Assembly (NCBI GenBank): GCA_938036835.1
Contig: CALHWB010000038.1
Location: 1-64,000, forward strand
DNA: 64,000 bases
Reading direction: 5' to 3'
Origin: an uncultured Propionibacterium sp.
GTDB lineage: Bacteria; Actinomycetota; Actinomycetes; Propionibacteriales; Propionibacteriaceae
Part shown: piece by piece, positions 1 to 8,071 of the stretch
Layout: each line of letters begins with the position of its first letter
Numbering within the stretch: position 1 is the stretch's first letter
Notes under the pieces: model-generated
What the model saw: the letters and a program-made list of their open reading frames with translations, nothing else
Databases searched by the model: none
What the model was told of the DNA's origin: nothing
Made by a program: the position numbers and the translations under genes

Positions 1-820
1 CGCCGGCCGGCGGCGCCACTGCCTCGGCGACGGTTCCGGCCGGTGGCGCGGCAGCCACGGATACTGCGAGGCCGGCGGGCGGTGCACCGACCGGTTCCGC
101 TGCCTCGGCAGAGACAACGCCTGCCGCCGGCTCGGGGGCCACCGCCAGCGGCGGGACGGCGGTCGCCGCCTCGGGCGTCTCGGCGCTCTGGGCCGGCTCG
201 GGTGAATCCGCGGCCGTCGAGGCGACGGTGGACTGCTGGGCGCCCCCGGCCGGTTCGGCGTCCCAGGTCGGGGTACCGACCGCGGTGGTCCCGGGGATGC
301 CCGGTTGCTCGTCCGGCTGTTCGGATCCCACCGCCTGGCCTGGCTCCGGAGCCTCCGGGGAGACCGGTCCGGTGGCGCCGTCCTGGGTCACCACCGGTGC
401 GGGCACCGGCTCGATCACCGGCACCGCGGGGCCGGCCACCTGCGGTGCCGGTTCGTCGGTCACAGCCATCCGCTCGGCCGGTTCGATGGGCGTCGAGTCG
501 TCGGCCGGGATGGTCGCGATGCCGTAATACTCATACAGTTGGGCTTCCTCGTCGGCGTCCAGATGCTTGTCGGGATCGACCCGCGGGGCGTCCTTTACCC
601 GTTCTGCGGTGTAGGGCACCTTGATGCGCCCGTCGCCGATCTCGGCCTGCTCCAGCGGGACGAAGGTCTCCTTCAATCCGAACAGACCCGTCTTGACCGT
701 CACCCAACTCGGCTGCCCGGTCTGGTCATCGAGGTAGACCTGGCCGATACCGCCGACCCGGTTCCCGGCGACGTCGATCACATCGGAATTGAACAAATCC
801 TCGTAGTTGCTGTCCGCCAT
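1..820 (-). CDS. PRC-barrel domain protein with long Ala/Pro/Glu-rich tail (partial, C-terminus outside window)
   Basis: The gene starts at 820 on the minus strand and stays open to the window edge (273 codons seen). The first ~75 residues are a PRC-barrel: NRVGGIGQVYLDD followed by WVTVKTGLFGLKETFVPL. Then comes the short motif EEAQLYEYYGI, which normally joins PRC-barrels to a DUF2382 domain in actinobacteria. Here DUF2382 is absent from the visible part and the protein continues as a low-complexity Ala/Pro/Glu/Val tail. AAAGGAC 8-10 bases upstream is a good ribosome binding site. It is a paralogue of the next gene upstream (931-1389). PRC-barrels often act in stress or RNA/photosystem contexts, so the role here is not known. 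The identification is secure at domain level only. Confidence 0.85.
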   Translation of the reverse strand, partial: MADSNYEDLFNSDVIDVAGNRVGGIGQVYLDDQTGQPSWVTVKTGLFGLKETFVPLEQAEIGDGRIKVPYTAERVKDAPRVDPDKHLDADEEAQLYEYYGIATIPADDSTPIEPAERMAVTDEPAPQVAGPAVPVIEPVPAPVVTQDGATGPVSPEAPEPGQAVGSEQPDEQPGIPGTTAVGTPTWDAEPAGGAQQSTVASTAADSPEPAQSAETPEAATAVPPLAVAPEPAAGVVSAEAAEPVGAPPAGLAVSVAAAPPAGTVAEAVAPPAG

Positions 821-863
821 GCTTTGGAGTCCTTTCTGGGTGCAGACAAAGCGCGTTCCAACA

Positions 864-894
864 GTGCCAACGCTATTGCCTCCATCGTTGGCAC
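864..894. promoter_or_regulatory. Perfect 9-bp inverted repeat over the predicted promoter of the first PRC-barrel gene
   Basis: GTGCCAACG (864-872) and CGTTGGCAC (886-894) form a perfect 9-bp inverted repeat with a 13-base spacer. On the minus strand a TAGCGT hexamer (870-875) that fits a -10 element overlaps the promoter-proximal arm. The site lies 44-74 bases upstream of the start at 820. Position and symmetry suggest a repressor operator; a transcript hairpin is the alternative. Confidence 0.5.
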
Positions 895-930
895 CGTGCC
901 GATATCCGCGACGTTCTCAATCATGCCGGC

Positions 931-1389
931 TCAAGACTGCGGCCGCGTCGGGGGTTGCTGGATCGCCGCTGGCTGGGGCTCGCCCGCAGTGGCAGACGGG
1001 AGCGCGGTGGTTTCGGCCGAGCGTGGGGTGGCCGTCCGGGCCGGGATGGCCTCGGCGGCACCCGGATCGGCCATCGATTCGGAGTTCACATAGGGCAACC
1101 CATAATGCCGGTAGACCTCGGCCTCCTGTTCGGGGGTGAAACGCCGGCCCGGCGACTGCGGAGCAGTCTTGATGGCCTCGGCGGGATACGGCACCTGGAT
1201 CAGCCCGTCGCCCAACCGGGCATCGGCCAACGGTACGCAGACCTCCTTGTTGCCGAACAGACCGGTTCTGGCCGTGACAAAGGTCGCCTCGCCGGTGGCG
1301 TCGTCCAGATAGACCTGGCAGACCCCACCCACCCGGTTGCCGTTGGCGTCGAGCACCGCACTAGCGCAGAGGTCATCGTACTCGGGCAT
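931..1389 (-). CDS. PRC-barrel domain protein
   Basis: 152 residues. The N-terminal ~75 residues are a PRC-barrel (NRVGGVCQVYLDD, then FVTARTGLFGNKEVCVPL), followed by the linker motif EAEVYRHYGLPY and a short Ala/Pro/Thr-rich tail. It closely resembles the downstream gene (820 to edge) in order and motifs, so the two look like a tandem duplication with tails of different length. GAGGGGG just upstream of the ATG serves as ribosome binding site, and TAGTGT about 20 bases upstream could be the -10 box. No catalytic motif is visible. Probably a stress-related or structural accessory protein, but function is unknown. Confidence 0.85.
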   Translation of the reverse strand: MPEYDDLCASAVLDANGNRVGGVCQVYLDDATGEATFVTARTGLFGNKEVCVPLADARLGDGLIQVPYPAEAIKTAPQSPGRRFTPEQEAEVYRHYGLPYVNSESMADPGAAEAIPARTATPRSAETTALPSATAGEPQPAAIQQPPTRPQS

Positions 1390-1444
1390 ATAACCCCCTC
1401 GATCGGTACACTACTTCGGTTGTCGGTCGGTTCATTCGGTGCGG

Positions 1445-2698
1445 TTACCCCTTCATCAGGCGTAACCATCCCCGATGGTGCCGATCAAGGCGCAACTGCA
1501 ACCCGTCCAGGCGCATCGCCACGGCGGCAATGACCACCATAGCGATGGCCACCGCCACCACACCGAACAGTATCGTCCATCGTGGCCCGGACACATCACC
1601 CAACCAGCCAACCACCGGGGAAACCAGCGGGGTGACCCCCAGGATGACCAGACCCCACAGGGACATCACACGCCCTCGGTATTGCGGGTCCGTGGCCCCC
1701 TGCAACAGGGTGTTCGTGGTGACCAATGCGGTTATCGTGGCCAGCCCGACCGGCACCTGCAATGCCACAAACAACCTGAAACCGGGGGCGAAGGCCGCGC
1801 ACAGGTTGAACACCACATACCCGGCCATGCCGAGCAGGATATGGCGCAATCGGGGCCGGCGGCGGCCGGCCGCCCATAGCGCCGCCGCCAACGCCCCGAC
1901 ACCCATCGCCGACCCGACAATGCCGTACTCGCCCGGCCCCAGCCTGAACTGTTGGGTGGACATCACCGCATTCGAGATCTGGAAGTTGAAGCCCAGCCCG
2001 CCGACGGCCAGCCCACAGGCGAGCAGGATCAGCAAATCGGGTCTGTGCAGCACATAGGCGAAACCCGCCCGGGTGCTGCCTCGCCCGGTGGCCACCGGCG
2101 CAGGATGCAACTCGTCGGTATGCAGCCCCGCCAGGGCGATCAGCATCACCGCGTAGGACATCGAGTTCAGCGCCAGGACCGGCCCGGTGCCGAATGCGGC
2201 GATCAGAATGCCGGCCAACCCGGGCCCCACCAGGCGGGCGACATTGAAGCTGGTCGAATTCAGGGCGATCGCGTTGGGCAGGTTGGCCGGCGGCACCAAC
2301 TCGCTGACGAATGACTGCCGGGCCGGCACATCGAAACTAATCGCCAGCCCGTCATTGAGGGTCAGCACGTAAACCATCCACAGCTGGGCGTGCCCGCCGA
2401 GCACCAGCACCGCCAGGACGAGGGCATCCAGTCCGCAGATCGCCTGGGTGGCCATCAGGATCCGGCATTTGGGCAGGCGGTCGGCGACCGTGCCGGCGAA
2501 CGGAGCCAGTAGCAGTTGGGGTGCGAACATGATCCCGGTCACCAGACCGAGTGCCGAAGCCGATCCGTTGGTCAGCTCAACCAGTACCAGCCAGCTCGCT
2601 GCGGTGCGACCCAGCCAGGTGCCGATATTGCTGAACAATGCTCCGGTGAAGTAGCTGCGGTAGTTCCGGATTGCGAGGGAGGAGAATATCGCGACCAT
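1445..2698 (-). CDS. MFS transporter (EntS/exporter-like)
   Basis: About 417 residues with some 12 hydrophobic segments. The opening FSSLAIRNYRSYFTGALFSN and GTWLGRTAASWLV, then a cytoplasmic loop AGTVADRLPK (MFS motif A), match the MFS_3/enterobactin-exporter branch of the major facilitator superfamily. I placed the start at the ATG at 2698 because the first residues then fit family members, and TAGGAT (2710-2715) ends 11 bases upstream as a -10 box. An ATG ten codons further upstream (2728) is in frame and possible. It ends 55 bases before the PRC-barrel gene on the same strand. The substrate cannot be told from sequence. Confidence 0.88.
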   Translation of the reverse strand: MVAIFSSLAIRNYRSYFTGALFSNIGTWLGRTAASWLVLVELTNGSASALGLVTGIMFAPQLLLAPFAGTVADRLPKCRILMATQAICGLDALVLAVLVLGGHAQLWMVYVLTLNDGLAISFDVPARQSFVSELVPPANLPNAIALNSTSFNVARLVGPGLAGILIAAFGTGPVLALNSMSYAVMLIALAGLHTDELHPAPVATGRGSTRAGFAYVLHRPDLLILLACGLAVGGLGFNFQISNAVMSTQQFRLGPGEYGIVGSAMGVGALAAALWAAGRRRPRLRHILLGMAGYVVFNLCAAFAPGFRLFVALQVPVGLATITALVTTNTLLQGATDPQYRGRVMSLWGLVILGVTPLVSPVVGWLGDVSGPRWTILFGVVAVAIAMVVIAAVAMRLDGLQLRLDRHHRGWLRLMKG

Positions 2699-2821
2699 TG
2701 CGAAGAACGATCCTAGTGAGGACCGCATTCCCGGCCCGGGTGGAGCGGGAATGCGGGCTGGGGCATGAGTCGGGCCTACCCGGCTGGGAGCCGGGCAAGG
2801 ATTCGTCTGGCCGAGCCTGGA

Positions 2822-3067
2822 TCACAGCCCGCGCAGGAAATCCGGATCGTCGTCGGGAGCGATCGGTCCCGGTCCGCGCGCCGGCCCGGCTTGCGGCCGG
2901 CCGAAGAACAACCAGGTCAACGGGCCGATCAGGGGGATGCAGATGACCGTCACCGCCCACAGCCATTTCGGCATCCGGCGAACCTCGAAGGGACGCGATT
3001 GGGCCACCTCTATCGTGCAATAGACCGTCAATGCGATCAGCACGATTACCGGTATCACGCGTCCCAT
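2822..3067 (-). CDS. Small two-helix membrane protein, PLDc_N-type
   Basis: 81 residues. A first membrane helix (residues ~3-20), a short positive loop with RRMPKWLW, and a second helix ending in PLIGPLTWLFFGRP match the PLDc_N (phospholipase D N-terminal, membrane anchor) domain found as stand-alone proteins in actinobacteria. The tail is Pro/Asp-rich and cytosolic. There is no ribosome binding site. TACACT lies exactly six bases before the ATG, so the message is probably leaderless. It is divergent from menE with 93 bases between starts. There is no catalytic domain, so it is not a phospholipase by itself; the function is unknown. Confidence 0.85.
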   Translation of the reverse strand: MGRVIPVIVLIALTVYCTIEVAQSRPFEVRRMPKWLWAVTVICIPLIGPLTWLFFGRPQAGPARGPGPIAPDDDPDFLRGL

Positions 3068-3073
3068 GGCACC

Positions 3074-3079
3074 AGTGTA
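3074..3079 (-). promoter_or_regulatory. -10 element TACACT, leaderless start of the PLDc_N gene
   Basis: TACACT on the minus strand is followed by six bases and then the ATG at 3067. This spacing puts the transcription start at or next to the start codon. Confidence 0.5.
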
Positions 3080-3148
3080 GAGGACCGTTCTCGCTACTGG
3101 GCACAGTCCTCTGGGGGCGGATCGCCGGGTCGGTGCCCAGGCTGTGGG

Positions 3149-3154
3149 TACCAT
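3149..3154 (+). promoter_or_regulatory. -10 element TACCAT, leaderless start of menE
   Basis: TACCAT is followed by six bases and then the menE ATG at 3161, and no Shine-Dalgarno sequence is visible. Together with 3074-3079 it makes a compact divergent promoter pair. Confidence 0.5.
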
Positions 3155-3160
3155 GGGCCA

Positions 3161-4279
3161 ATGGCCGGTCCGCTGCTTTGCTGTGCTCCTGCCGAGGTGG
3201 TCGAACTGCTGCCGGGCGCGCTGGCCGGGAACTACCTGCTGGCTCCGGTACCGGATGCCCGCACCGCCGAATTGCTGAGGCGCACCGATGCGCCGCCGTC
3301 GACCGCGGCGGTGCTGATCTGCACCTCGGGGTCCACTGGGCGCCCCAAACAGGTGCTGCTTCCGGCTGCCGCGTTGCGGGCGGCCGCGGATGCCTTCCGG
3401 GTGTCTCGAGGTGGGTTCACCTGGTGGTGTGCCCTGCCGGTACATCACGTCGCCGGACTGATGGTGCTGGTCAGGGGCCTATTCGATCGCGATCATGGGG
3501 GTTTGGGGGTGCGATTCGTGACCTCCGATCTGGCCGGGCTGCGCCCGGATGGGGGCGTCAACGCCATCTCGATCGTGCCCACCCAACTAGTCCGGGTGCT
3601 GCGGGACGCGGAACGTACCGCGGCGCTGGCCAGCTTCGATCTGGTGTTGGTCGGGGGTGCGGGAATGCCCGCCGGGCTGCTCGACCGGGCCCGGGCCGCC
3701 GGCATCGCGGTGGTAACGAGCTATGGCATGAGCGAAACCTGCGGTGGGTGCGTCTTCGATGGCCGGCCGCTGCCCGGTGTGGCTCTCGCCCTGGCCGCCG
3801 ACGGCCGGATCAGCATCGCCGCCGATCAACTGTTCAGCGGCTACCGCGGCGATCCGGGGCTCACCGCCGCCAGGCTCCGGGACGGCCGGCTGTACACCAG
3901 CGATCGTGGCGAATGGGACGAACACGGTCGTCTGCGGATACTGGGTCGCCTAGATGAGGTGGTGATCACCGGTGGGGAGAACGTGGATCTCGCCGAGGTG
4001 CAACGCGTCGTGGACGATCTGGTACCCGGCCTGGCCGCGGTGTACCCGGTGGCCGACGCCGAATGGGGCGTCCGGATCGTGCTGGCCACCCCGGACGACC
4101 GGTACGACCTGGCCTGGTGGCGGGGCCGGTTGGGCAGCCGGCTGCCGGCTGCCGCCCTGCCACGGCAGCTGGTGAAGCTGGCCGGGCTACCCCGCACCGC
4201 GGCCGGCAAACTCGATCGGGTCCGGCTCGGTGAGCTGCTGGCGGCCGGCGGCCCCACCGATGCCCGCGGCCCGGATTGA
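3161..4279 (+). CDS. menE: o-Succinylbenzoate-CoA ligase MenE
   Basis: 372 residues, the usual length for actinobacterial MenE. It activates o-succinylbenzoate with ATP and CoA in menaquinone synthesis. The AMP-binding P-loop TSGSTGRPK is at residues 55-63, SYGMSETCGG near 188 is the adenylate-binding motif, ITGGENVDLAEVQ is the hinge region, and RTAAGKLDR near the C-terminus carries the catalytic lysine of ANL enzymes. The start at 3161 was chosen because upstream in-frame sequence is not family-like and a -10 box lies six bases before it. It begins the plus-strand order menE-menA-menC-menD, which supports the specific substrate over a generic acyl-CoA ligase. Confidence 0.94.
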   Translation: MAGPLLCCAPAEVVELLPGALAGNYLLAPVPDARTAELLRRTDAPPSTAAVLICTSGSTGRPKQVLLPAAALRAAADAFRVSRGGFTWWCALPVHHVAGLMVLVRGLFDRDHGGLGVRFVTSDLAGLRPDGGVNAISIVPTQLVRVLRDAERTAALASFDLVLVGGAGMPAGLLDRARAAGIAVVTSYGMSETCGGCVFDGRPLPGVALALAADGRISIAADQLFSGYRGDPGLTAARLRDGRLYTSDRGEWDEHGRLRILGRLDEVVITGGENVDLAEVQRVVDDLVPGLAAVYPVADAEWGVRIVLATPDDRYDLAWWRGRLGSRLPAAALPRQLVKLAGLPRTAAGKLDRVRLGELLAAGGPTDARGPD

Positions 4280-4422
4280 GCCGCGTCCCGATTCCCACTG
4301 CCGAACGGCTGGCAGGCCAGGGCGCGTGGTCCACCTCAACCGGGGCCGGCAGGCGGCTCATGGCAGGATTGGGTGTGCGACACCGTCGCGTCCGGTCAAC
4401 CGTCAGTGCAGCAGGAGGTCAG

Positions 4423-5301
4423 GTGGCCAGCCTCAGCGAATGGGTCGAGGGGGCCCGCCTGCGGACGCTGCCGACGGCGGTCGCGCCCATCTTCGCCGCC
4501 AGCGCGGTGGCGGCAGATGCCGGTGCCCTGCACCCGGCTCGGGCGCTGCTGGCCCTGCTGGTGGCTCTTGGCTTGCAGATCGGGGTGAACTATGCCAACG
4601 ACTACTCCGATGGCATTCGCGGCACCGATGAACAGCGGGTCGGGCCGCAGCGGCTGGTGGCTTCGGGAGCGGCCAGCCCCCGCAGCGTCAGGCTTGCTGC
4701 CTTCGGCTGTTTCGCGTTGGCTGGGCTGTTCGGGTTGGTGTTGGTGACGTGCACCGGGCAGTGGTGGCTGTTGGCCGTGGGGGCGGCATGTGTGCTGGCT
4801 GCCTGGCACTACACCGGTGGGCGCCGGCCCTACGGCTATCGAGGGCTGGGCGAGGTATTCGTCTTCGTCTTTTTCGGGCTGGTGGCCACCATCGGCACCG
4901 TGTACGTGCAGGCCGGCTGGATTCCCTGGCCCGGCTGGCCGGCCGCGGTCGCCATGGGGGCATTGGCTTGTGCGGTGCTGGTCTGCAACAATCTGCGCGA
5001 TATCCGGACCGACCGCCGGGCCGGTAAGCGGACGCTGGAGACCATTCTTGGCCCGCGGCGCAGCCGGATCCTGTACGTGGGCTTGGCGGTGGTTGCCGTG
5101 CTCGGTGTGCTGATCGCCGCCCTCGGCATGACCTGGCAGGCCCTGCTCGGGTTGGGCATGCTGTTCTTCCTGTGGCCGGCGGGCCGCCAGATCGCCGGGG
5201 GTAGCCGCGGGCTGGCCCTGGTGCGCACCCTTAAGCTGACCGGTTTCGCCGAGCTGGCCGCCGGGCTTGGGCTGTATGCCGGCGTCCTGATCGGGAGTTG
5301 A
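4423..5301 (+). CDS. menA: 1,4-Dihydroxy-2-naphthoate polyprenyltransferase MenA
   Basis: 292 residues with about nine membrane helices. MenA attaches the polyprenyl side chain to 1,4-dihydroxy-2-naphthoate with loss of CO2 in the cytoplasmic membrane. The two Asp-rich prenyl-diphosphate/Mg sites of UbiA-type enzymes are present: NYANDYSDGIRGTD near residue 56 and NNLRDIRTDRRAGKRTL near 188. The GTG start at 4423 has AGGAGG four bases upstream and gives VASLSEWVEGARLRTLP, the normal beginning of the family; longer upstream frames are Arg-rich and not family-like. There is a 143-base gap after menE and only one base before menC. Confidence 0.94.
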   Translation: MASLSEWVEGARLRTLPTAVAPIFAASAVAADAGALHPARALLALLVALGLQIGVNYANDYSDGIRGTDEQRVGPQRLVASGAASPRSVRLAAFGCFALAGLFGLVLVTCTGQWWLLAVGAACVLAAWHYTGGRRPYGYRGLGEVFVFVFFGLVATIGTVYVQAGWIPWPGWPAAVAMGALACAVLVCNNLRDIRTDRRAGKRTLETILGPRRSRILYVGLAVVAVLGVLIAALGMTWQALLGLGMLFFLWPAGRQIAGGSRGLALVRTLKLTGFAELAAGLGLYAGVLIGS

Positions 5302-5302
5302 G

Positions 5303-6337
5303 ATGCCGGATGGCGGGCGCCTTGCCGCTGACGGTCCGGCCAGAGGTACCAGGCCACTGGACCGGAGCCTGTTCGATGAGGTGATCGTCCTTGCCCTACG
5401 GTTGCGGCGCAGGTTCCGCCGGATCGGCGTGCGCGAGATCGTGCTGTTGCGCAGCGGGGACCGCTGGCGGGAGTGGAGCCCCTTCGTGGAATATCCCGAT
5501 GCCGAAGCGGCTCGCTGGTTGCGGGCCAGCCTCGAACCGGACGAACCGCCCCGGCTACGCGATTCGGTGCCGGTCAATGTGACTGTTCCCGTGTTGGATC
5601 CGCCGACGGCCGCCGAGCTGGTGATCGCCTCCGGTTGCCGTACCGCGAAGGTGAAGGTGGCCGATCCGCGCAGCGATCCGGCTGCCGATTTGTCCAGGTT
5701 GCGGGCGGTGCGCCAGGCGCTGGGCCCTACCGGCGGTCTCCGGGTGGACGCCAACGGGGCCTGGTCGGTGTCCCAGGCCGAACGGCTGCTCACCGAATGG
5801 GCGGAGCTGGATTTGGACTATGCCGAGCAGCCTTGCGCCGGGGTAGAGGAACTGGCCGAGCTGCGCGAGCGGTTGCGCGACCGGGGGACACCGGTACGGA
5901 TTGCCGCCGATGAATCGATCCGGCGGGCGGCAGATCCGCTGCGGGTACGCGAACTGGGGGCCGCAGACGTGGCGGTGTTGAAGCACCAGCCGTTGGGCGG
6001 CTGGCGGCGCTGCCTCGGGCTGGGGGAGCGGCTTGGCCTGCCGGTGGTGCTCAGTTCCGCTCTGGAGTCCTCGGTGGGGCTGCGGATGGGGTTGCAGACC
6101 GCTTGCGCGCTGCCCGGCCCGGAACTGGCCTGCGGGCTCGACACCGCGCGGCTGCTGGCCGATGATGTGCTGGCCGAGTCACTGACCGCCCGGCAGGGCC
6201 GGCTACACCTGGGGGCACCGCCGGAACCGGACCCGGCGGTCCTGCGGCGGCTGCGGGCCCCGGCCGGCAGATGCGCCTGGTGGCTGGCCAGGCTCGACCG
6301 CTGCCTGGCCCTGGTGCCCGGCGGGGAGGAAGAATGA
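5303..6337 (+). CDS. menC: o-Succinylbenzoate synthase MenC
   Basis: 344 residues, enolase superfamily. MenC dehydrates SHCHC to o-succinylbenzoate. The catalytic lysine pair is in AKVKV (near residue 116). The three metal ligands follow in VDANGAW (~148), EQP (~175) and ADES (~202), and the second catalytic lysine is in LKHQP (~227), so all catalytic positions of the family are present. The C-terminal ~60 residues are Arg/Leu-rich. The ATG lies one base after the menA stop, indicating translational coupling. Orientation and neighbours make the menaquinone role secure. Confidence 0.93.
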   Translation: MPDGGRLAADGPARGTRPLDRSLFDEVIVLALRLRRRFRRIGVREIVLLRSGDRWREWSPFVEYPDAEAARWLRASLEPDEPPRLRDSVPVNVTVPVLDPPTAAELVIASGCRTAKVKVADPRSDPAADLSRLRAVRQALGPTGGLRVDANGAWSVSQAERLLTEWAELDLDYAEQPCAGVEELAELRERLRDRGTPVRIAADESIRRAADPLRVRELGAADVAVLKHQPLGGWRRCLGLGERLGLPVVLSSALESSVGLRMGLQTACALPGPELACGLDTARLLADDVLAESLTARQGRLHLGAPPEPDPAVLRRLRAPAGRCAWWLARLDRCLALVPGGEEE

Positions 6338-6428
6338 GTGTGACTCAGCGGGGTGGGCCGGTCGGGCCGGCGGCATGGCCGGCCGGTACCGGCAGGGGCT
6401 TGCCGGGCCGGGATGAGGAAGGAGTCGA

Positions 6429-7979
6429 ATGAGTTCGGCTCAACTTGGTGGGGTGATCGCCGAATCCCTGGCGGCCGCCGGGGTGGGCGAGGTGGTGGTC
6501 TGCCCCGGCTCGCGCAGCACCCCGATTGTCGTGGGCCTGGCCGCATCGGCGGCTGCCGGCCGGCTGCGCCTGCACACCCGCACCGATGAACGCGGCGCCG
6601 GTTTCCTGGCCCTCGGCCTGGCCCGGGCCACCGGGATCGCCGCGATCGTGGTCACCTCGGGCAGCGCGGTGGGCAACCTGCTGCCGGCGGTGATGGAGGC
6701 CCGGGCCTCCGGCGTGCCGCTGATCGTGCTCAGCGCGGACCGGCCGGCCACCCTGGTCGGCACCGGCGCCAACCAGACGACCCGGCAGGCCGGCATCTTC
6801 GGCTGCCAGGTCGTCGCCGATCTACAGTTGAACAGCGCCGACGCCAACCCAGCTGCCTGGGCACAGGCCTGCTATCGCATCGTCGCGCAGGCCCGCGGGG
6901 TGCGGACGAACGAACCCGGGCCGGTACAGGTCAATGCAGCCTGCGCCGAACCTTTCCAGGCGGCCAGCGGCCACTGGACGCTGCCCCGGCCGCCGGCCTG
7001 GCAGCCGCGGCCCGCCCCGCCGGCGATCGGGCTGCCCTCGGGCCCGCGCACCGTGGTATTGGCCGGGGACGCCCCGCTGGGGGTGGGCCGGACGGCCAGG
7101 CGAGTGGCCGAACAGGCCCGCGTCCCGCTGCTGGCCGAGCCCAGCAGCAACGCGCGGGCCGGCAGCTGCGCGATCGCCGGCTACCGGTTGCTGCTGGACG
7201 GTGCATTGGGCGAACGAATCGAACGAGTGGTGGTGTTCGGGCACCCCACCCTGTCGCGGCCGGTGCTGCGGCTGGTCTCCAGACCCGGGATCGACCTGGT
7301 GGTGGTCAGCCACCGGGCGAGCTGGCCCGACCCCGGTTGGCGGGCCGGCCGGGTAGCCGACGCCGTCGAGCTGGCCCCGGCCGGGGACGACTGGCTGACC
7401 GATTGGCTGGCCGCCGATCGGTCGCGGCCTGATCCGCTGGCAAACCGGGGCCCCATCACGGGACCGGAACTGGCCGCACGGGTGGTGGCCGGCTGCCGGG
7501 GCAACGTGGTCTTCGGGGCTTCCAATCCGATCCGGGACGCGGATCTGGCCCCGATAGCCGCCGAACCACCCATCTGCTGGGCGAACCGTGGGCTGGCCGG
7601 AATCGATGGCCTACTCGCCACCGCCCAGGGCATCGCCCTGGGCAGCGCGGCCGCCACCACGCTGCTGCTGGGCGATCTGAGCTTCCTGCACGATGTCGGT
7701 TCGTTGCATCTGCCGGCCGGTCAGCCCGAGCCCCGGTTGCGCATCGTGGTCGCCGACGACAACGGCGGCAGCATCTTCGCCGGTCTGGAGGTCGCCCGGC
7801 AGACACCGCAGTTGCTGGCCGGACTGTTCACCATGCCGCACGGGCGCGATCTGGTGCGCCTGGCCGCCGGCTTCGGCTGGCCCGCGCACCGGGTAACCGA
7901 GCGGACCGCCCTGCTGGCCGCCCTGGCGGCGCCGATCACCGGCCTGGAGGTATTGGTGGTGCCGGTCGCGGCACGATAG
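6429..7979 (+). CDS. menD: 2-Succinyl-5-enolpyruvyl-6-hydroxy-3-cyclohexene-1-carboxylate synthase MenD
   Basis: 516 residues, slightly short for MenD (usually 540-580). It condenses 2-oxoglutarate-derived succinic semialdehyde with isochorismate using thiamine diphosphate. The N-terminal PYR domain opens with VVVCPGSRSTPI and TDERGAGFLALG, where the Glu that activates ThDP sits. The C-terminal PP domain has GDLSFLHDVGSLHL and DDNGGSIF, the ThDP/Mg-binding signature. AAGGAG lies six bases before the ATG. A 91-base GC-rich gap separates it from menC. It is the last plus-strand gene of the cluster and converges on the nuclease gene 8072-9880. Confidence 0.94.
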   Translation: MSSAQLGGVIAESLAAAGVGEVVVCPGSRSTPIVVGLAASAAAGRLRLHTRTDERGAGFLALGLARATGIAAIVVTSGSAVGNLLPAVMEARASGVPLIVLSADRPATLVGTGANQTTRQAGIFGCQVVADLQLNSADANPAAWAQACYRIVAQARGVRTNEPGPVQVNAACAEPFQAASGHWTLPRPPAWQPRPAPPAIGLPSGPRTVVLAGDAPLGVGRTARRVAEQARVPLLAEPSSNARAGSCAIAGYRLLLDGALGERIERVVVFGHPTLSRPVLRLVSRPGIDLVVVSHRASWPDPGWRAGRVADAVELAPAGDDWLTDWLAADRSRPDPLANRGPITGPELAARVVAGCRGNVVFGASNPIRDADLAPIAAEPPICWANRGLAGIDGLLATAQGIALGSAAATTLLLGDLSFLHDVGSLHLPAGQPEPRLRIVVADDNGGSIFAGLEVARQTPQLLAGLFTMPHGRDLVRLAAGFGWPAHRVTERTALLAALAAPITGLEVLVVPVAAR

Positions 7980-8071
7980 CCGGCCGGCTGCCGTGCCCGG
8001 GCCGCCTACGCCGGGGAACCGCCCAACGGCCCTGGCGATGGACCGGCGAGGCGCCAGGCCCCGCGGTCGGC

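Noticed and set aside
4396..5793. 465-codon minus-strand frame across menA and menC
   Set aside because: Crosses two conserved genes, Arg/Ser/Pro-rich without family motifs.
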